From Bacteroidales bacterium (GTDB lineage: Bacteria; Bacteroidota; Bacteroidia; Bacteroidales; F082): a stretch of 64,000 bases of DNA. Positions 17,292-25,266 of this stretch are shown here, in pieces. The notes under the pieces were generated by a model that was not told where the DNA came from, did no database searches, and was given only the letters and a program-made list of their open reading frames with translations. Both the position numbers and the translations under genes were made by a program. Within the stretch, counting starts at the first letter, position 1. Each line of letters opens with the position of its first letter. The stretch is from positions 186,001 to 250,000 of the forward strand of contig JAFRRS010000023.1 in NCBI GenBank assembly GCA_017427985.1, read 5' to 3'.

Positions 17292-19190
17292 ATGTCAAAC
17301 GGTTCTATTGGAGTTAAAACGGAAAACATTTTTCCGGTAATCAAAAAGTTTTTATACTCAGAAAACGAGATTTTTTTACGTGAGATAATCAGCAACGCCG
17401 TCGATGCGACGCAGAAGCTGAAAACATTAGCAAGCGCTGGCGAATTCAACGGCGAACTCGGCGACTTGACTGTCAAAGTTGAGGTCGACAAGAAGAAAAA
17501 GACCATCACAGTGCGCGACAACGGCATCGGAATGACTGAGGAAGAGGTCGACAAATACATCAACCAGATCGCTTTCTCTGGAGCGACTGAGTTTGTGGAG
17601 AAATTCAAGACTAACAGCGAGGCTGAGGCTGCCAACATTATCGGACATTTTGGCTTGGGCTTCTACTCCGCCTTCATGGTGTCGTCAAAAGTGTCGCTCA
17701 TAACCAAGTCTTACGCCCAAGGTGCAGACGAAAAAGGCGTCATCTGGGAGTGCGACGGCTCGCCTGAGTACACGATGAACCCTATCGCGAAAGGCAACCG
17801 CGGAACTGACGTAATTCTTTATATTTCAGACGATTGCGCCGATTTTCTTGAAGAAAGCAAGATTCGCGAGCTGCTCAACAAATACTGCAAATTCATGTCG
17901 GTGCCGATTCAGTTTGGAACGAAAAAAGTGCAAGAACCTATCGAGGGCGAGACTGACAAGGACGGCAAACAGAAGACCAAAGAGGTTGAAAAACCTTGGA
18001 TTATCAACGACGTTGCTCCATTGTGGAAAAAAGCACCATCAACAATCGAAGACAAGGAATACAACGAGTTCTATCACACATTGTACCCAATGAATTTCAC
18101 CGAGCCGATGTTCCACATCCATCTGAACGTCGACTACCCGTTCAATCTCACTGGAATCCTTTATTTCCCTAAGATTTCGAACCGTTACGAGTTCCAGCGC
18201 AACAAGATTCAGCTCTATTGCAACGAGGTGTTCGTGACCGATTCCGTCGAGGGCATTTTGCCAGACTTTTTAAGTCTTTTGCACGGTGTCATCGACTCGC
18301 CAGACATTCCTCTTAACGTGAGCCGTTCATTTTTGCAAAACGACCAAAACGTAAAGAAAATCTCGAGTTACATCACCAAGAAAGTGGCTGAAAAACTTGA
18401 GGAACTCTTCAAAAAAGACCGCAAAGACTATGAAAAGAAATGGGACGACATCAAGATTTTCATCGTTTACGGAATGATTGCCGACCCGAAATTCTTCGAA
18501 AGAGCAGAAAAATTCATGCTTTTCAAGGATACGGAAGGTAAATATTACACAATTGAGGAGTACAAAAAATTAATTGAAGAAAATCAGAAGAACAAAGACG
18601 GAAATGTTGTATATTTGTACGCGACAAATCTTGATGAGCAGTACTCGAACATCGAGAAAGCGAAGGAACGCGGCTACAACGTTTTGATGCTTGACGGAAT
18701 GCTTGACTCGCACTTCATCAGCACATTTGAGCAGAAGTTTGAGCACACCTCTTTCGCCAGAGTCGACTCAAACACCATCGACAAACTCATTGAAAAAGAG
18801 GATGTTAAGAAGGAATCGAAGCTCGATGACAAGCAGAAGGAAGATGTGAAGAAGGCTTTTGAAGAAGTGATTGACAAGACGCATTTCAACGTTGAGTTCA
18901 GTACTCTGGGCGAGGATGACGACCCTGTGGAAATCATCCAGAACGAGTGGATGCGCCGTTACAAGGAGATGAATCAGATGGGCGGAATGCCGATGTGGGG
19001 CGACATGCCAGACAGCTACACCCTGATGCTCAACACCAACAACGCCGCCATCGCGACAATGCTGGACAAGCCTGAAGAAGAGCGCAAAGCCGTCGTCAAC
19101 CAGCTGTACGACCTCGCAAGATTGTCGAAGAACTTGTTGAAAGGCAAAGAGTTGAGTGAATTTATAAAGAGGAATTTTAATAGGTATTAA
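17292..19190 (+). CDS. htpG: Molecular chaperone HtpG (Hsp90)
   Basis: A 632-residue Hsp90-family chaperone that acts as an ATP-dependent dimer in the cytoplasm. The GHKL ATPase domain is at the N terminus: FLREIISNAVDATQKL, the Mg-binding asparagine region, VRDNGIGMT, and the lid with GHFGLGFYSAFMV. The middle domain contains LNVSRSFLQND with the conserved ATP-gamma-phosphate arginine. The C-terminal dimerisation domain contains MRRYKEMNQMGGMPMWGDMPDSYTLMLNTN. There is no charged linker or C-terminal MEEVD, as expected for bacteria. The stop codon lies within a 16-bp tandem duplication (19174-19205). Confidence 0.96.
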   Translation: MSNGSIGVKTENIFPVIKKFLYSENEIFLREIISNAVDATQKLKTLASAGEFNGELGDLTVKVEVDKKKKTITVRDNGIGMTEEEVDKYINQIAFSGATEFVEKFKTNSEAEAANIIGHFGLGFYSAFMVSSKVSLITKSYAQGADEKGVIWECDGSPEYTMNPIAKGNRGTDVILYISDDCADFLEESKIRELLNKYCKFMSVPIQFGTKKVQEPIEGETDKDGKQKTKEVEKPWIINDVAPLWKKAPSTIEDKEYNEFYHTLYPMNFTEPMFHIHLNVDYPFNLTGILYFPKISNRYEFQRNKIQLYCNEVFVTDSVEGILPDFLSLLHGVIDSPDIPLNVSRSFLQNDQNVKKISSYITKKVAEKLEELFKKDRKDYEKKWDDIKIFIVYGMIADPKFFERAEKFMLFKDTEGKYYTIEEYKKLIEENQKNKDGNVVYLYATNLDEQYSNIEKAKERGYNVLMLDGMLDSHFISTFEQKFEHTSFARVDSNTIDKLIEKEDVKKESKLDDKQKEDVKKAFEEVIDKTHFNVEFSTLGEDDDPVEIIQNEWMRRYKEMNQMGGMPMWGDMPDSYTLMLNTNNAAIATMLDKPEEERKAVVNQLYDLARLSKNLLKGKELSEFIKRNFNRY

Positions 19191-19205
19191 TTTTAATAGG
19201 TATTA
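19174..19205. repeat. 16-bp tandem duplication across the htpG stop
   Basis: ATTTTAATAGGTATTA occurs twice head to tail (19174-19189 and 19190-19205), followed by ATTTTAA, the start of a third unit. The first copy contains the htpG stop codon; the second lies in the gap before the LemA gene. Confidence 0.9.
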
Positions 19206-19223
19206 ATTTTAAACTATAAAAAA

Positions 19224-19805
19224 ATGAAAAAGTCAACCATCATCACAATTGTAGTAGTCGCATTAGTATTCTTGCTGTTTTTCGGCATGTACAACGGATT
19301 GGTCAAGAAGCAGGAAGCTGTTGAGTCACAGTGGGCACAGGTGGAAAACGTTTATCAGCGTCGTGCCGACCTCATCCCTAACCTCGTGGAAACAGTGAAA
19401 GGCTATGCGGCACACGAAGAAGGCACTTTTACGGCTGTCACCGAGGCTCGTAACAATGCGACAAAAATCACCATCGACCCGTCAAACATCACTCCTGAGC
19501 AACTTGAGCAGTTCCAGGCAGCGCAAGACCAGCTGTCGGGCGCATTGAGCAGACTTCTTGCCGTCAAAGAGGCTTATCCTGACCTGAAAGCAAATGAGAA
19601 CTTCCTTGCTCTTCAGTCACAGCTCGAAGGCACTGAGAACCGCATCACCGTGGAACGCAAGAAATTCAACGAGACTGCACAGGAATACAACCAGAGCATC
19701 AGGATGTTCCCTCGTAACATCATCGCGAACATGTTCGGTTTCGAGAAAGTAGCTTATTTCAAGGCACAAGCAGGTGCTGAGACAGCTCCAAAAGTCCAAT
19801 TCTAA
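19224..19805 (+). CDS. LemA family protein
   Basis: A 193-residue LemA protein: one N-terminal membrane anchor (residues about 5-24) and a helical domain with the family motif QWAQVENVYQRRADLIPNLVETVKGYAAHE, followed by ARNNA and YNQSIRMFPRNIIANMFGF near the end. The domain is expected to face the periplasm or cell exterior. The molecular role of LemA is not settled. Its stop overlaps the start of the TPM-domain gene; this pair is widely conserved and suggests a shared membrane function. Confidence 0.92.
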   Translation: MKKSTIITIVVVALVFLLFFGMYNGLVKKQEAVESQWAQVENVYQRRADLIPNLVETVKGYAAHEEGTFTAVTEARNNATKITIDPSNITPEQLEQFQAAQDQLSGALSRLLAVKEAYPDLKANENFLALQSQLEGTENRITVERKKFNETAQEYNQSIRMFPRNIIANMFGFEKVAYFKAQAGAETAPKVQF

Positions 19806-20590
19806 TGATGAGAAAACATTTTTGCCTTACTCTGGCATTTATACTAATAGGTGTGATAGGTCTCGCGCAGAACATTCCGGCGAGACCTAACCCGCCTCGT
19901 CTTGTCAACGATTTCGCAAAAATCTTGACAGACGAGCAAGTGCAGACATTAGAGAACAAATTGGTGCAATTCAACGACACCACATCGACACAGATTTGCG
20001 TCGTTACCATCAACAGCCTCGACGGCACCACTTCCAACGACTACGCGCAGCGGCTCGGCGAGAAATGGGGCGTAGGAAACAAGGAGGACAACGGTGTCGT
20101 GATTCTCGTGAAGCCTAAGACCGTGGAAGAAAGCGGCGATTGTTCCATCCAGACCGGATACGGCATGGAAGAATATCTCACCGATGCGGTATGTCACCAT
20201 ATTATATATGATGTGTTGATTCCAGCTTTCAAGGAAAACGACTATTACGGCGGCATCGTCAAGGCTTGCGACGACATCATCGCATTGTCAACTGGCAAAT
20301 TTACCGCGGCTCAATATACTGAAGATGACGAGGAATGGACTACCAAGACATATGTTGGCTTGGCACTTTTCATACTCATCGCAGGTGTATTCCTCATTGC
20401 AATTCTCCTAAGTATAATAAGTGTTTTCACTGGCAGAGGTGGAGGCAAAAGTGGAGGCAGCAGCTATCGTGGCGGCGGATACGGCGGCGGCTCAAGCAGT
20501 TGGGGCGGCGGCTCAAGCAGCTCAAGCGGCGGATTCGGAGGCTTTGGCGGCGGTCATTTCGGTGGCGGCGGAGCAAGCGGGAAGTGGTGA
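19805..20590 (+). CDS. TPM-domain membrane protein with Gly/Ser-rich tail (YgcG-like)
   Basis: A 261-residue protein. A signal peptide (residues 1-22, ending GLAQ) is followed by a TPM domain (PPRLVNDFAKILTDEQVQTLENKL, then QICVVTI, YAQRLGEKWGVGNKEDNGVVILV and the conserved GYGMEEYLTDAV), a membrane segment (about 183-205) and a low-complexity tail of GGSS/GGG repeats ending GGGGASGKW. TPM domains have been linked to phosphatase activity and to photosystem repair in plants; the bacterial role is not certain. Two adjacent ATGs (19805 and 19808) are possible starts. It is paired with lemA by a one-base overlap. Confidence 0.9.
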   Translation: MMRKHFCLTLAFILIGVIGLAQNIPARPNPPRLVNDFAKILTDEQVQTLENKLVQFNDTTSTQICVVTINSLDGTTSNDYAQRLGEKWGVGNKEDNGVVILVKPKTVEESGDCSIQTGYGMEEYLTDAVCHHIIYDVLIPAFKENDYYGGIVKACDDIIALSTGKFTAAQYTEDDEEWTTKTYVGLALFILIAGVFLIAILLSIISVFTGRGGGKSGGSSYRGGGYGGGSSSWGGGSSSSSGGFGGFGGGHFGGGGASGKW

Positions 20591-20592
20591 TT

Positions 20593-20696
20593 AATGTGCA
20601 GCCTGACGGCTGAATGTGCAACCTTACGGTTGGATGTGTCAGCCTGACGGCTGAATGTGGGCCTTTGGCCAATGTGTATTAATGTGTTTTAAAACC
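20593..20696. repeat. Left hairpin array of the four-helix-bundle element (AATGTG units)
   Basis: Six AATGTG or GATGTG hexamers occur here, the first four each followed by a mini-hairpin: CAGCC-TGAC-GGCTG, CAACC-TTAC-GGTTG, CAGCC-TGAC-GGCTG and GGCC-TTT-GGCC. The stems differ in sequence but pair perfectly. The array fills the space between the TPM gene and the four-helix-bundle gene. Confidence 0.85.
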
Positions 20697-20703
20697 AAAA
20701 AAT

Positions 20704-21048
20704 ATGAAACAAGAAAATGTATTGTTAAATTTAAGCATTGAATTCGCTGTTGAGATAATAAATTTTTGTGAAATATTAGACAAATCAAACAAATATGTAA
20801 TATCCAAACAATTATTACGTTCCGGGACATCAATTGGTGCCAACATACATGAAGCCCAATCACCTGAGAGTAAAAATGATTTTATTCACAAACTGAAAAT
20901 AGCACATAAAGAATCTATTGAAACAAAATACTGGTTGATATTATGTGATAAATCTGAAAATTATCCATCAACAAAAGAATTACAAGAAAAATTAAAAAAT
21001 ATAATAAAACTATTGAGTTATATCATATATAAATCATCGACAGATTAA
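20704..21048 (+). CDS. Four-helix-bundle protein (S23 / 23S rRNA intervening-sequence family)
   Basis: A 114-residue all-helical protein of the S23/IVP family, recognisable by QLLRSGTSIGANIHEAQSPESKNDFIHKLKIAHKESIETKYWL. Relatives are encoded in 23S rRNA intervening sequences of Leptospira and as free-standing multicopy genes in Bacteroidota; the fold is also that of the Avd accessory protein of diversity-generating retroelements. Its biochemical role is unknown. The gene is much richer in A and T than its neighbours (runs of AAA, ATA, TTA codons), suggesting transfer. It is bracketed by an AATGTG hairpin array on the left and an inverted CACATT array on the right. No reverse transcriptase or template repeat is present in the window. 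Confidence 0.88.
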   Translation: MKQENVLLNLSIEFAVEIINFCEILDKSNKYVISKQLLRSGTSIGANIHEAQSPESKNDFIHKLKIAHKESIETKYWLILCDKSENYPSTKELQEKLKNIIKLLSYIIYKSSTD

Positions 21049-21116
21049 TTTGCGAAATAACACATTTTACGAAGTAACACATTTTGCGAAGCAACACATT
21101 AAACACATTTAATAAT
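21049..21116. repeat. Right hairpin array of the four-helix-bundle element (CACATT units)
   Basis: Four CACATT hexamers (the reverse complement of AATGTG) are present; the first three each follow a mini-hairpin: a degenerate TTGC-GAA-ATAA, TTAC-GAA-GTAA and TTGC-GAA-GCAA. The arrangement is the inverse of the left array, so the gene is enclosed by inverted arrays. Confidence 0.85.
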
Positions 21117-21786
21117 GACTCCAATAATCTCTATCACAAATGGTTCTGTCTTCCAACACGACAGACTGATATTAAAAGATATTAACCTCGAAATCAACGA
21201 GGGCGAGTTCGTGTACCTCATCGGGCGCAGCGGCTCCGGAAAGTCATCACTGCTCAAGACCTTGTACGCCGACATACCGGCAAAAAGCGGCAGCTTCAAC
21301 ATCGCCGGATATAATCTCAATGAGATTAAAAGAAAAGAAATACCTTTCCTGAGAAGGAAAATCGGAATAGTGTTTCAGGATTTCCAGCTTCTTTACGACA
21401 GAAACGTCGAGCAGAACCTTTCATTCGTGCTTAAAGCTACAGGATGGGAAGAAGAAAGCGGCATCAGCAAGCGCATCGACGAGGTTCTGCAACTCGTTGG
21501 TCTTCAAGGGAAAAGAAAATCAATGCCACACCAGCTCTCAGGCGGCGAGCAGCAAAGCGTGGCGATAGCACGCGCACTGCTCAACAATCCGAGTGTCATA
21601 TTGGCAGACGAGCCGACAGGAAACCTCGACCCTGAGACAACCAACGACATCATGAAACTCATCATGAAGATTCGTGAAAACAAAACCACCATCCTGATGG
21701 CGACTCACAACTACAACCTTATTTTGAAATACCCTTCGCGCGTGATAAGCTGCGCCGACGGAACGATAAAAGAATCATCCAAGTAA
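21115..21786 (+). CDS. ABC transporter ATPase, FtsE-like
   Basis: A 223-residue ATPase with Walker A GRSGSGKSS, Q-loop VFQDFQLLYDRNV, signature LSGGEQQS, Walker B VILADEPTGNLD and switch ATHNYNL. The FLRRKIGIVFQDFQLLYDR segment is the FtsE pattern, so it is probably the FtsE partner of FtsX in divisome or wall-hydrolase control; LolD-type function is the alternative. FtsX is not next to it. The base after LSGGEQQ is Ser where most family members have Arg. Its last 12 bases overlap the end of the convergent glycosyltransferase gene. Confidence 0.85.
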   Translation: MTPIISITNGSVFQHDRLILKDINLEINEGEFVYLIGRSGSGKSSLLKTLYADIPAKSGSFNIAGYNLNEIKRKEIPFLRRKIGIVFQDFQLLYDRNVEQNLSFVLKATGWEEESGISKRIDEVLQLVGLQGKRKSMPHQLSGGEQQSVAIARALLNNPSVILADEPTGNLDPETTNDIMKLIMKIRENKTTILMATHNYNLILKYPSRVISCADGTIKESSK

Positions 21787-22902
21787 CTCCACGAGACGGT
21801 CGGTGGAATGTGATGAGTTATAAAAAGCTTCCATCCTGCTCTTGCGGATGGCGACCTGCTCTTCAACAAAAGGCTTCGTCATCAGGTCGGAAACAATGGT
21901 CTTAATCTCCATCGCATTATTCGCCACATAACATAAGTCATTGACATCCAAGCCCTCAACCATCTTATCATTGACAACACAATAACGTCCGTTGAACAAG
22001 GCGTTCAGCAGTTTCAGCTTCAATCCAGTGGACTGCGCCGTGACAAGGATGTTTATCTGAGCGTTGCGAATCAGCTCCTGCAACGTCTCATCATCGGGAT
22101 TCTCAACAATCTCAACGTTTGGCTCTTTTTCAGCGCACGCAAGCAGATGACGTGGCGGATTCATGCCGGCAATCTTAAACTTTATTCCAGAATCTTTAAA
22201 CACCTCTTTTATCAGGAACTCCGCGGCGTTGTAATTCTCCGAAATGTCAAGTTTTCCATGGTAAAGCACGTAGTCGCCGAGACCTTCAAGCACATCGACC
22301 TTGTCAAAACCGGCATACGCAGGAATCAGATAAACGTTTTTGAATGACTTCTTGAAATACTCATAATCCTTGTTGGAAATGGCAAGAATTCCAGTGGCTT
22401 TCGACAAAACCGCCTCAAATTTCTTCAATTTCAAGGATTCGATTCGCAAAAACAGCTTTTTCCTGAGATTTTTCTCGGTTTTTGCAAGATAACGATAATA
22501 CTCGTGTTCCAGATTATGCGCCCTCACAAAAATCTTACGCCCACGCATCCTCTCGTCGAGAAGAACGCCGCAAGTGTGCAGGCCTTCAAGCAGAATCGGA
22601 TAGTCGTCTTTGAGCAACTCCTGAATCAAAGCCTCTGACAATCTTGAAGTTACAATATACGGTTTGCCGCTGAAGAACTTCCAGAACGACATGTCGCGTT
22701 TGTAGTAATCAACGGAAACGCACAACGATTCAAGACGCTCGGAATGTTCCCTGCCGTATTCAAAACAATGGAAATGCACCTTGAAGCCACGCTCATAAAG
22801 CGCCTGAAGCTTGAAAAACACGTCAATAACACCACCGTAATTGACAGGGCACGGTATGTCAAAACTCACTATATGTATATGATTATCAGACGTATTTCTC
22901 AT
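21775..22902 (-). CDS. Glycosyltransferase, GT4-like (second gene of pair)
   Basis: A 375-residue GT-B-type protein without signal peptide. The N-terminal half starts HIVSFDIPCPVNYGGVIDVFFKLQAL, with the glycine loop of GT4-like enzymes, and contains VRAHNLEHEYYRYLA. The C-terminal Rossmann half holds VLYHGKLDISENYNAAEFLI, FKIAGMNPP and the region NILVTAQSTGLKLKLLNALFNGRYCVVN, which matches the donor-binding area. It probably adds a sugar to a cell-surface glycan at the inner face of the membrane; donor and acceptor are not known. It overlaps the upstream glycosyltransferase by 17 nt and the FtsE-like gene by 12 nt. Confidence 0.85.
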   Translation of the reverse strand: MRNTSDNHIHIVSFDIPCPVNYGGVIDVFFKLQALYERGFKVHFHCFEYGREHSERLESLCVSVDYYKRDMSFWKFFSGKPYIVTSRLSEALIQELLKDDYPILLEGLHTCGVLLDERMRGRKIFVRAHNLEHEYYRYLAKTEKNLRKKLFLRIESLKLKKFEAVLSKATGILAISNKDYEYFKKSFKNVYLIPAYAGFDKVDVLEGLGDYVLYHGKLDISENYNAAEFLIKEVFKDSGIKFKIAGMNPPRHLLACAEKEPNVEIVENPDDETLQELIRNAQINILVTAQSTGLKLKLLNALFNGRYCVVNDKMVEGLDVNDLCYVANNAMEIKTIVSDLMTKPFVEEQVAIRKSRMEAFYNSSHSTDRLVELLG

Positions 22903-24001
22903 AAATCTTCAGCAAAACCTCTTCTTCGTTTTCCCAACAAAGCTCTTGCGCCGCAAAAATAAGGTTATTTTTCCACAATTCCAACTTATTTTCATCACTT
23001 AAGGCGTTTTTGACCGTCTCAGCGATGGTTTCGGGAGCATGATTTTCGATGAAAGTGCCTATGTTATAATCAGTTATGATTCTCTCGATTTCCGTCAGAT
23101 GCGACGCGATTATCGGGACGCCAGCCTGAATATAATCGAACAATTTGTTCGGAAGGCTGAAACGATAGTTCAGATTCGTGTCTTTGTCGAGTGTGAAGCC
23201 GAACTCGGCGAGCTGCGTTATCGCCATCATTTTCTGGTACGGCATTCGTGGCAGGAACTTCACTCTGTCGTCGAGATGTTTTGCCGCGACCTTCTCTTTC
23301 AAGATAGGCAGCACGTCACCGCCACCGATGATAACCAATTGGCAATCATCTAGATAAGTCATAGCATCGACAAGTTCTTCGGAGCCGCGGTGGATGTTTA
23401 TTCCTGAGCCTTGAAGGACGAGGATATGTTTTTTAGGGTCGAGACCGACTTCTTCGCGGGAAGCGGGAGCCGGCAGCATCTTACGCATCGGGATGTTGCG
23501 GATGATATGCACTTTTATGCCGTATTTCTCATGGAAAAGATTCGCAATCGATTGATTTACAGTAATCATTTCCTTCATCTTCGGCAAAACGTATTCCTCA
23601 ATTCTTCGCCAAACTTTTTGAACTTTCGGACGATTCACCAACTCAGGCACTTCCGTAAAATATTCATGGCTGTCGTAAATCAACGGGATGCGTTTCAGCT
23701 TTGAAATCCAAAAGTTAGGCAACAAAGTATCCAAGTCGTTGGATAACAAGCAATTGCAGCGATGGAACAGTAAAAAAATGAAAAGTCTGATATTGAACTC
23801 GGCATAGAACAGCGGACCTTTCTCGAACAACAGTTTCATGCGGTGCGATTTGTAAGGACGCTCATCCATCGGGGGCGATTTCCGCTGTCGGCGACCCACA
23901 AGAAGCACCTCAAACCCCGCCTTCTGCAAGGTCAGGCACGACTTGTTGACCCTTTGGTCGGTCACTAAGTCGTTGATTACCGACACTATAACACGTTTCA
24001 A
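22886..24001 (-). CDS. Glycosyltransferase family 4 (first gene of pair, TTG start)
   Basis: A GT-B glycosyltransferase with an N-terminal Rossmann start KRVIVSVINDLVTDQRVNKSCLTLQKAGFEVLLVGRR, IYDSHEYFTEVP, and a C-terminal GT1 domain with VLQGSGINIHRGSEELVDAM, FLPRMPYQKM and PNKLFDYIQAGVPIIAS. The open frame begins at 24121, but its first 40 residues have no family character and run antisense into murB. The TTG at 24001 gives a normal N terminus directly before KRVIV (372 residues), so that start is chosen. It forms an operon with the next glycosyltransferase (17-nt overlap). Confidence 0.85.
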   Translation of the reverse strand: MKRVIVSVINDLVTDQRVNKSCLTLQKAGFEVLLVGRRQRKSPPMDERPYKSHRMKLLFEKGPLFYAEFNIRLFIFLLFHRCNCLLSNDLDTLLPNFWISKLKRIPLIYDSHEYFTEVPELVNRPKVQKVWRRIEEYVLPKMKEMITVNQSIANLFHEKYGIKVHIIRNIPMRKMLPAPASREEVGLDPKKHILVLQGSGINIHRGSEELVDAMTYLDDCQLVIIGGGDVLPILKEKVAAKHLDDRVKFLPRMPYQKMMAITQLAEFGFTLDKDTNLNYRFSLPNKLFDYIQAGVPIIASHLTEIERIITDYNIGTFIENHAPETIAETVKNALSDENKLELWKNNLIFAAQELCWENEEEVLLKIYEKYV

Positions 24002-24086
24002 ATCAGAAAAATTTTCAACCTCTAAAAATACAGATTTTCCGTTGTCATTTGACAATTTTTCTTTATTTTTGAAAAAAATTTCGGAA

Positions 24087-25262
24087 ATGGAGAAAAATTT
24101 TTCGTTGCGCGAGCTGAACACCTTCGGTTTTGATGTGAGGGCGAGGTATTTTCAGGAACTAAAATCGATGGACGATATTCGTGATTTGATACAGAATCCT
24201 GAATTCGTGCAGTCAAGAGATTCGATGAATCGCGTCTCAACAGGAAATCAAACAGATTCATCAGAATTTCAACGAATATTAATCCTGAGTGGCGGCAGCA
24301 ACATTCTATTTTCCGATGAATTTTACGACGGTTTTGTGGTTTATCCGAATCTTAAAGGCATTGAAACCATTGAGGAAACTGACGAAAACGTCATGATTCG
24401 GTGTTATTGCGGTGAGGTGTGGAAAGATTTCGTCGATTACACCGTCTCGAAAAATTATTACGGATTGGAAAACCTTGCCGACATCCCAGGGAAGGTCGGA
24501 GCTGCCCCTGTTCAAAATATCGGGGCATACGGCGCCGAGGTAAAAGATGCAATTTATCAGGTTCATACGATTGATTTAATTTCGGGTGAGATTAAAGATT
24601 ACAGCAACGAAGAATGCAGGTTTTCATATCGAAATTCTATTTTTAAAAATCATTTAGGGACAAGGCATACCTTGTCCGTACGGGATGCATATCCTTTGAT
24701 TTATGCGGTGGATTTCATTTTGAAAAAACATGGTGAATTGAAACTGGATTACGGCAATATTCGCAATTATCTGATTAACAACAACATAACAAATCCAACG
24801 ATTCATGACGTCGCTACAACGGTTAAGGCGATTCGTGCAGAGAAATTGCCCGAGGTCGGTGTTGTGGGGAGCGTGGGTAGTTTCTTCCAGAATGCCATTG
24901 TTTCAATGAATAAATATCTGGAAATCAAGGAATTATATCCAGATGTACCATCTTATCAAGTATCTGCCACACAGAACGAGATTCCTCGCTGCGCTCGGAA
25001 TGACAACGATACAACGAAGCGAAGCGAAGTGGAGAAATCTCCCGAATTAGTAAAAATCCCCAGCGGTTGGCTCATTGACAAGGCGGGTTGGAAAGGCTAT
25101 CGCGAGAACCACATCGGAGTGTGGGACAAGCAGGCGCTGGTTCTCGTGCACTACGGCGGCGGGAAACCAAAAGAAATCTTGGATTTGATGAAGAAAATCC
25201 AAGATTCCGTGAAAGACAAGTTCGGTATTGAAATCAAACCGGAAGTCAATATTGTCAGTTAG
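24087..25262 (+). CDS. murB: UDP-N-acetylenolpyruvoylglucosamine reductase with three repeat-derived insertions
   Basis: MurB reduces UDP-GlcNAc-enolpyruvate to UDP-MurNAc. ATG 24087 (MEKNFSLRELNTF) gives 391 residues; upstream codons lack homology. Visible residues: FAD-binding GGSNILFSDEF and ENLADIPGKVGAAPVQNIGAYGAEV, substrate YRNSIFK, the catalytic Ser in SVGSFFQN and the C-terminal Glu in KPEVNIV. It is about 50 residues longer than E. coli MurB (342). The excess maps to three repeat-like segments: SRDSMNRVST (residues 43-52, a degenerate 28-nt palindrome), LGTRHTLSVR (190-199, a different 28-nt palindrome), and NEIPRCARND to EKSPE (about 297-321, a larger inverted interspersed repeat). 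The frame and active-site residues are intact, so the enzyme is probably active. Confidence 0.93.
   Translation: MEKNFSLRELNTFGFDVRARYFQELKSMDDIRDLIQNPEFVQSRDSMNRVSTGNQTDSSEFQRILILSGGSNILFSDEFYDGFVVYPNLKGIETIEETDENVMIRCYCGEVWKDFVDYTVSKNYYGLENLADIPGKVGAAPVQNIGAYGAEVKDAIYQVHTIDLISGEIKDYSNEECRFSYRNSIFKNHLGTRHTLSVRDAYPLIYAVDFILKKHGELKLDYGNIRNYLINNNITNPTIHDVATTVKAIRAEKLPEVGVVGSVGSFFQNAIVSMNKYLEIKELYPDVPSYQVSATQNEIPRCARNDNDTTKRSEVEKSPELVKIPSGWLIDKAGWKGYRENHIGVWDKQALVLVHYGGGKPKEILDLMKKIQDSVKDKFGIEIKPEVNIVS
24214..24241. repeat. 28-nt palindromic element, degenerate copy 3 (core GATGAATC), inside murB
   Basis: The arms CAAGAGATTC and GCGTCTCAAC surround the core GATGAATC. The right arm fits the family exactly; the left arm has drifted. 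It is read in the same phase as the copies at 16414 and 38205 and ends in V-S-T, as they do. Confidence 0.75.
24654..24681. repeat. 28-nt palindromic element with GGGACAA arms, inside murB
   Basis: The arms TTAGGGACAA and TTGTCCGTAC surround GGCATACC, a near-palindrome. Its length is also 28 nt and it shares the (G)TAGRGAC start with the GTAGAGACGC family, so it is probably a sister subfamily. It encodes LGTRHTLSVR. Confidence 0.7.
24975..25043. repeat. Composite inverted repeat inside murB (GTCATTCCGAG family)
   Basis: On the minus strand it contains GTCATTCCGAGCGCAGCGAG followed by GAATCTC, preceded by GAGATTTCTCCACTTCGCTTC; the outer parts (GAGATT and AAATCTC) face each other. It is related to the intergenic repeat at 49763 and is translated in frame within murB. 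Confidence 0.7.
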
Positions 25263-25266
25263 TCAG

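Noticed and set aside
20704..21048. Four-helix-bundle gene as Avd of a diversity-generating retroelement
   Set aside because: No reverse transcriptase, template repeat or variable C-type lectin gene is in the window. The protein motif fits S23/IVP equally well.
20593..21116. Hairpin arrays read as a CRISPR array
   Set aside because: Repeat units are only six bases with variable stems; there are no uniform 25-40 nt repeats, no equal spacers and no cas genes.
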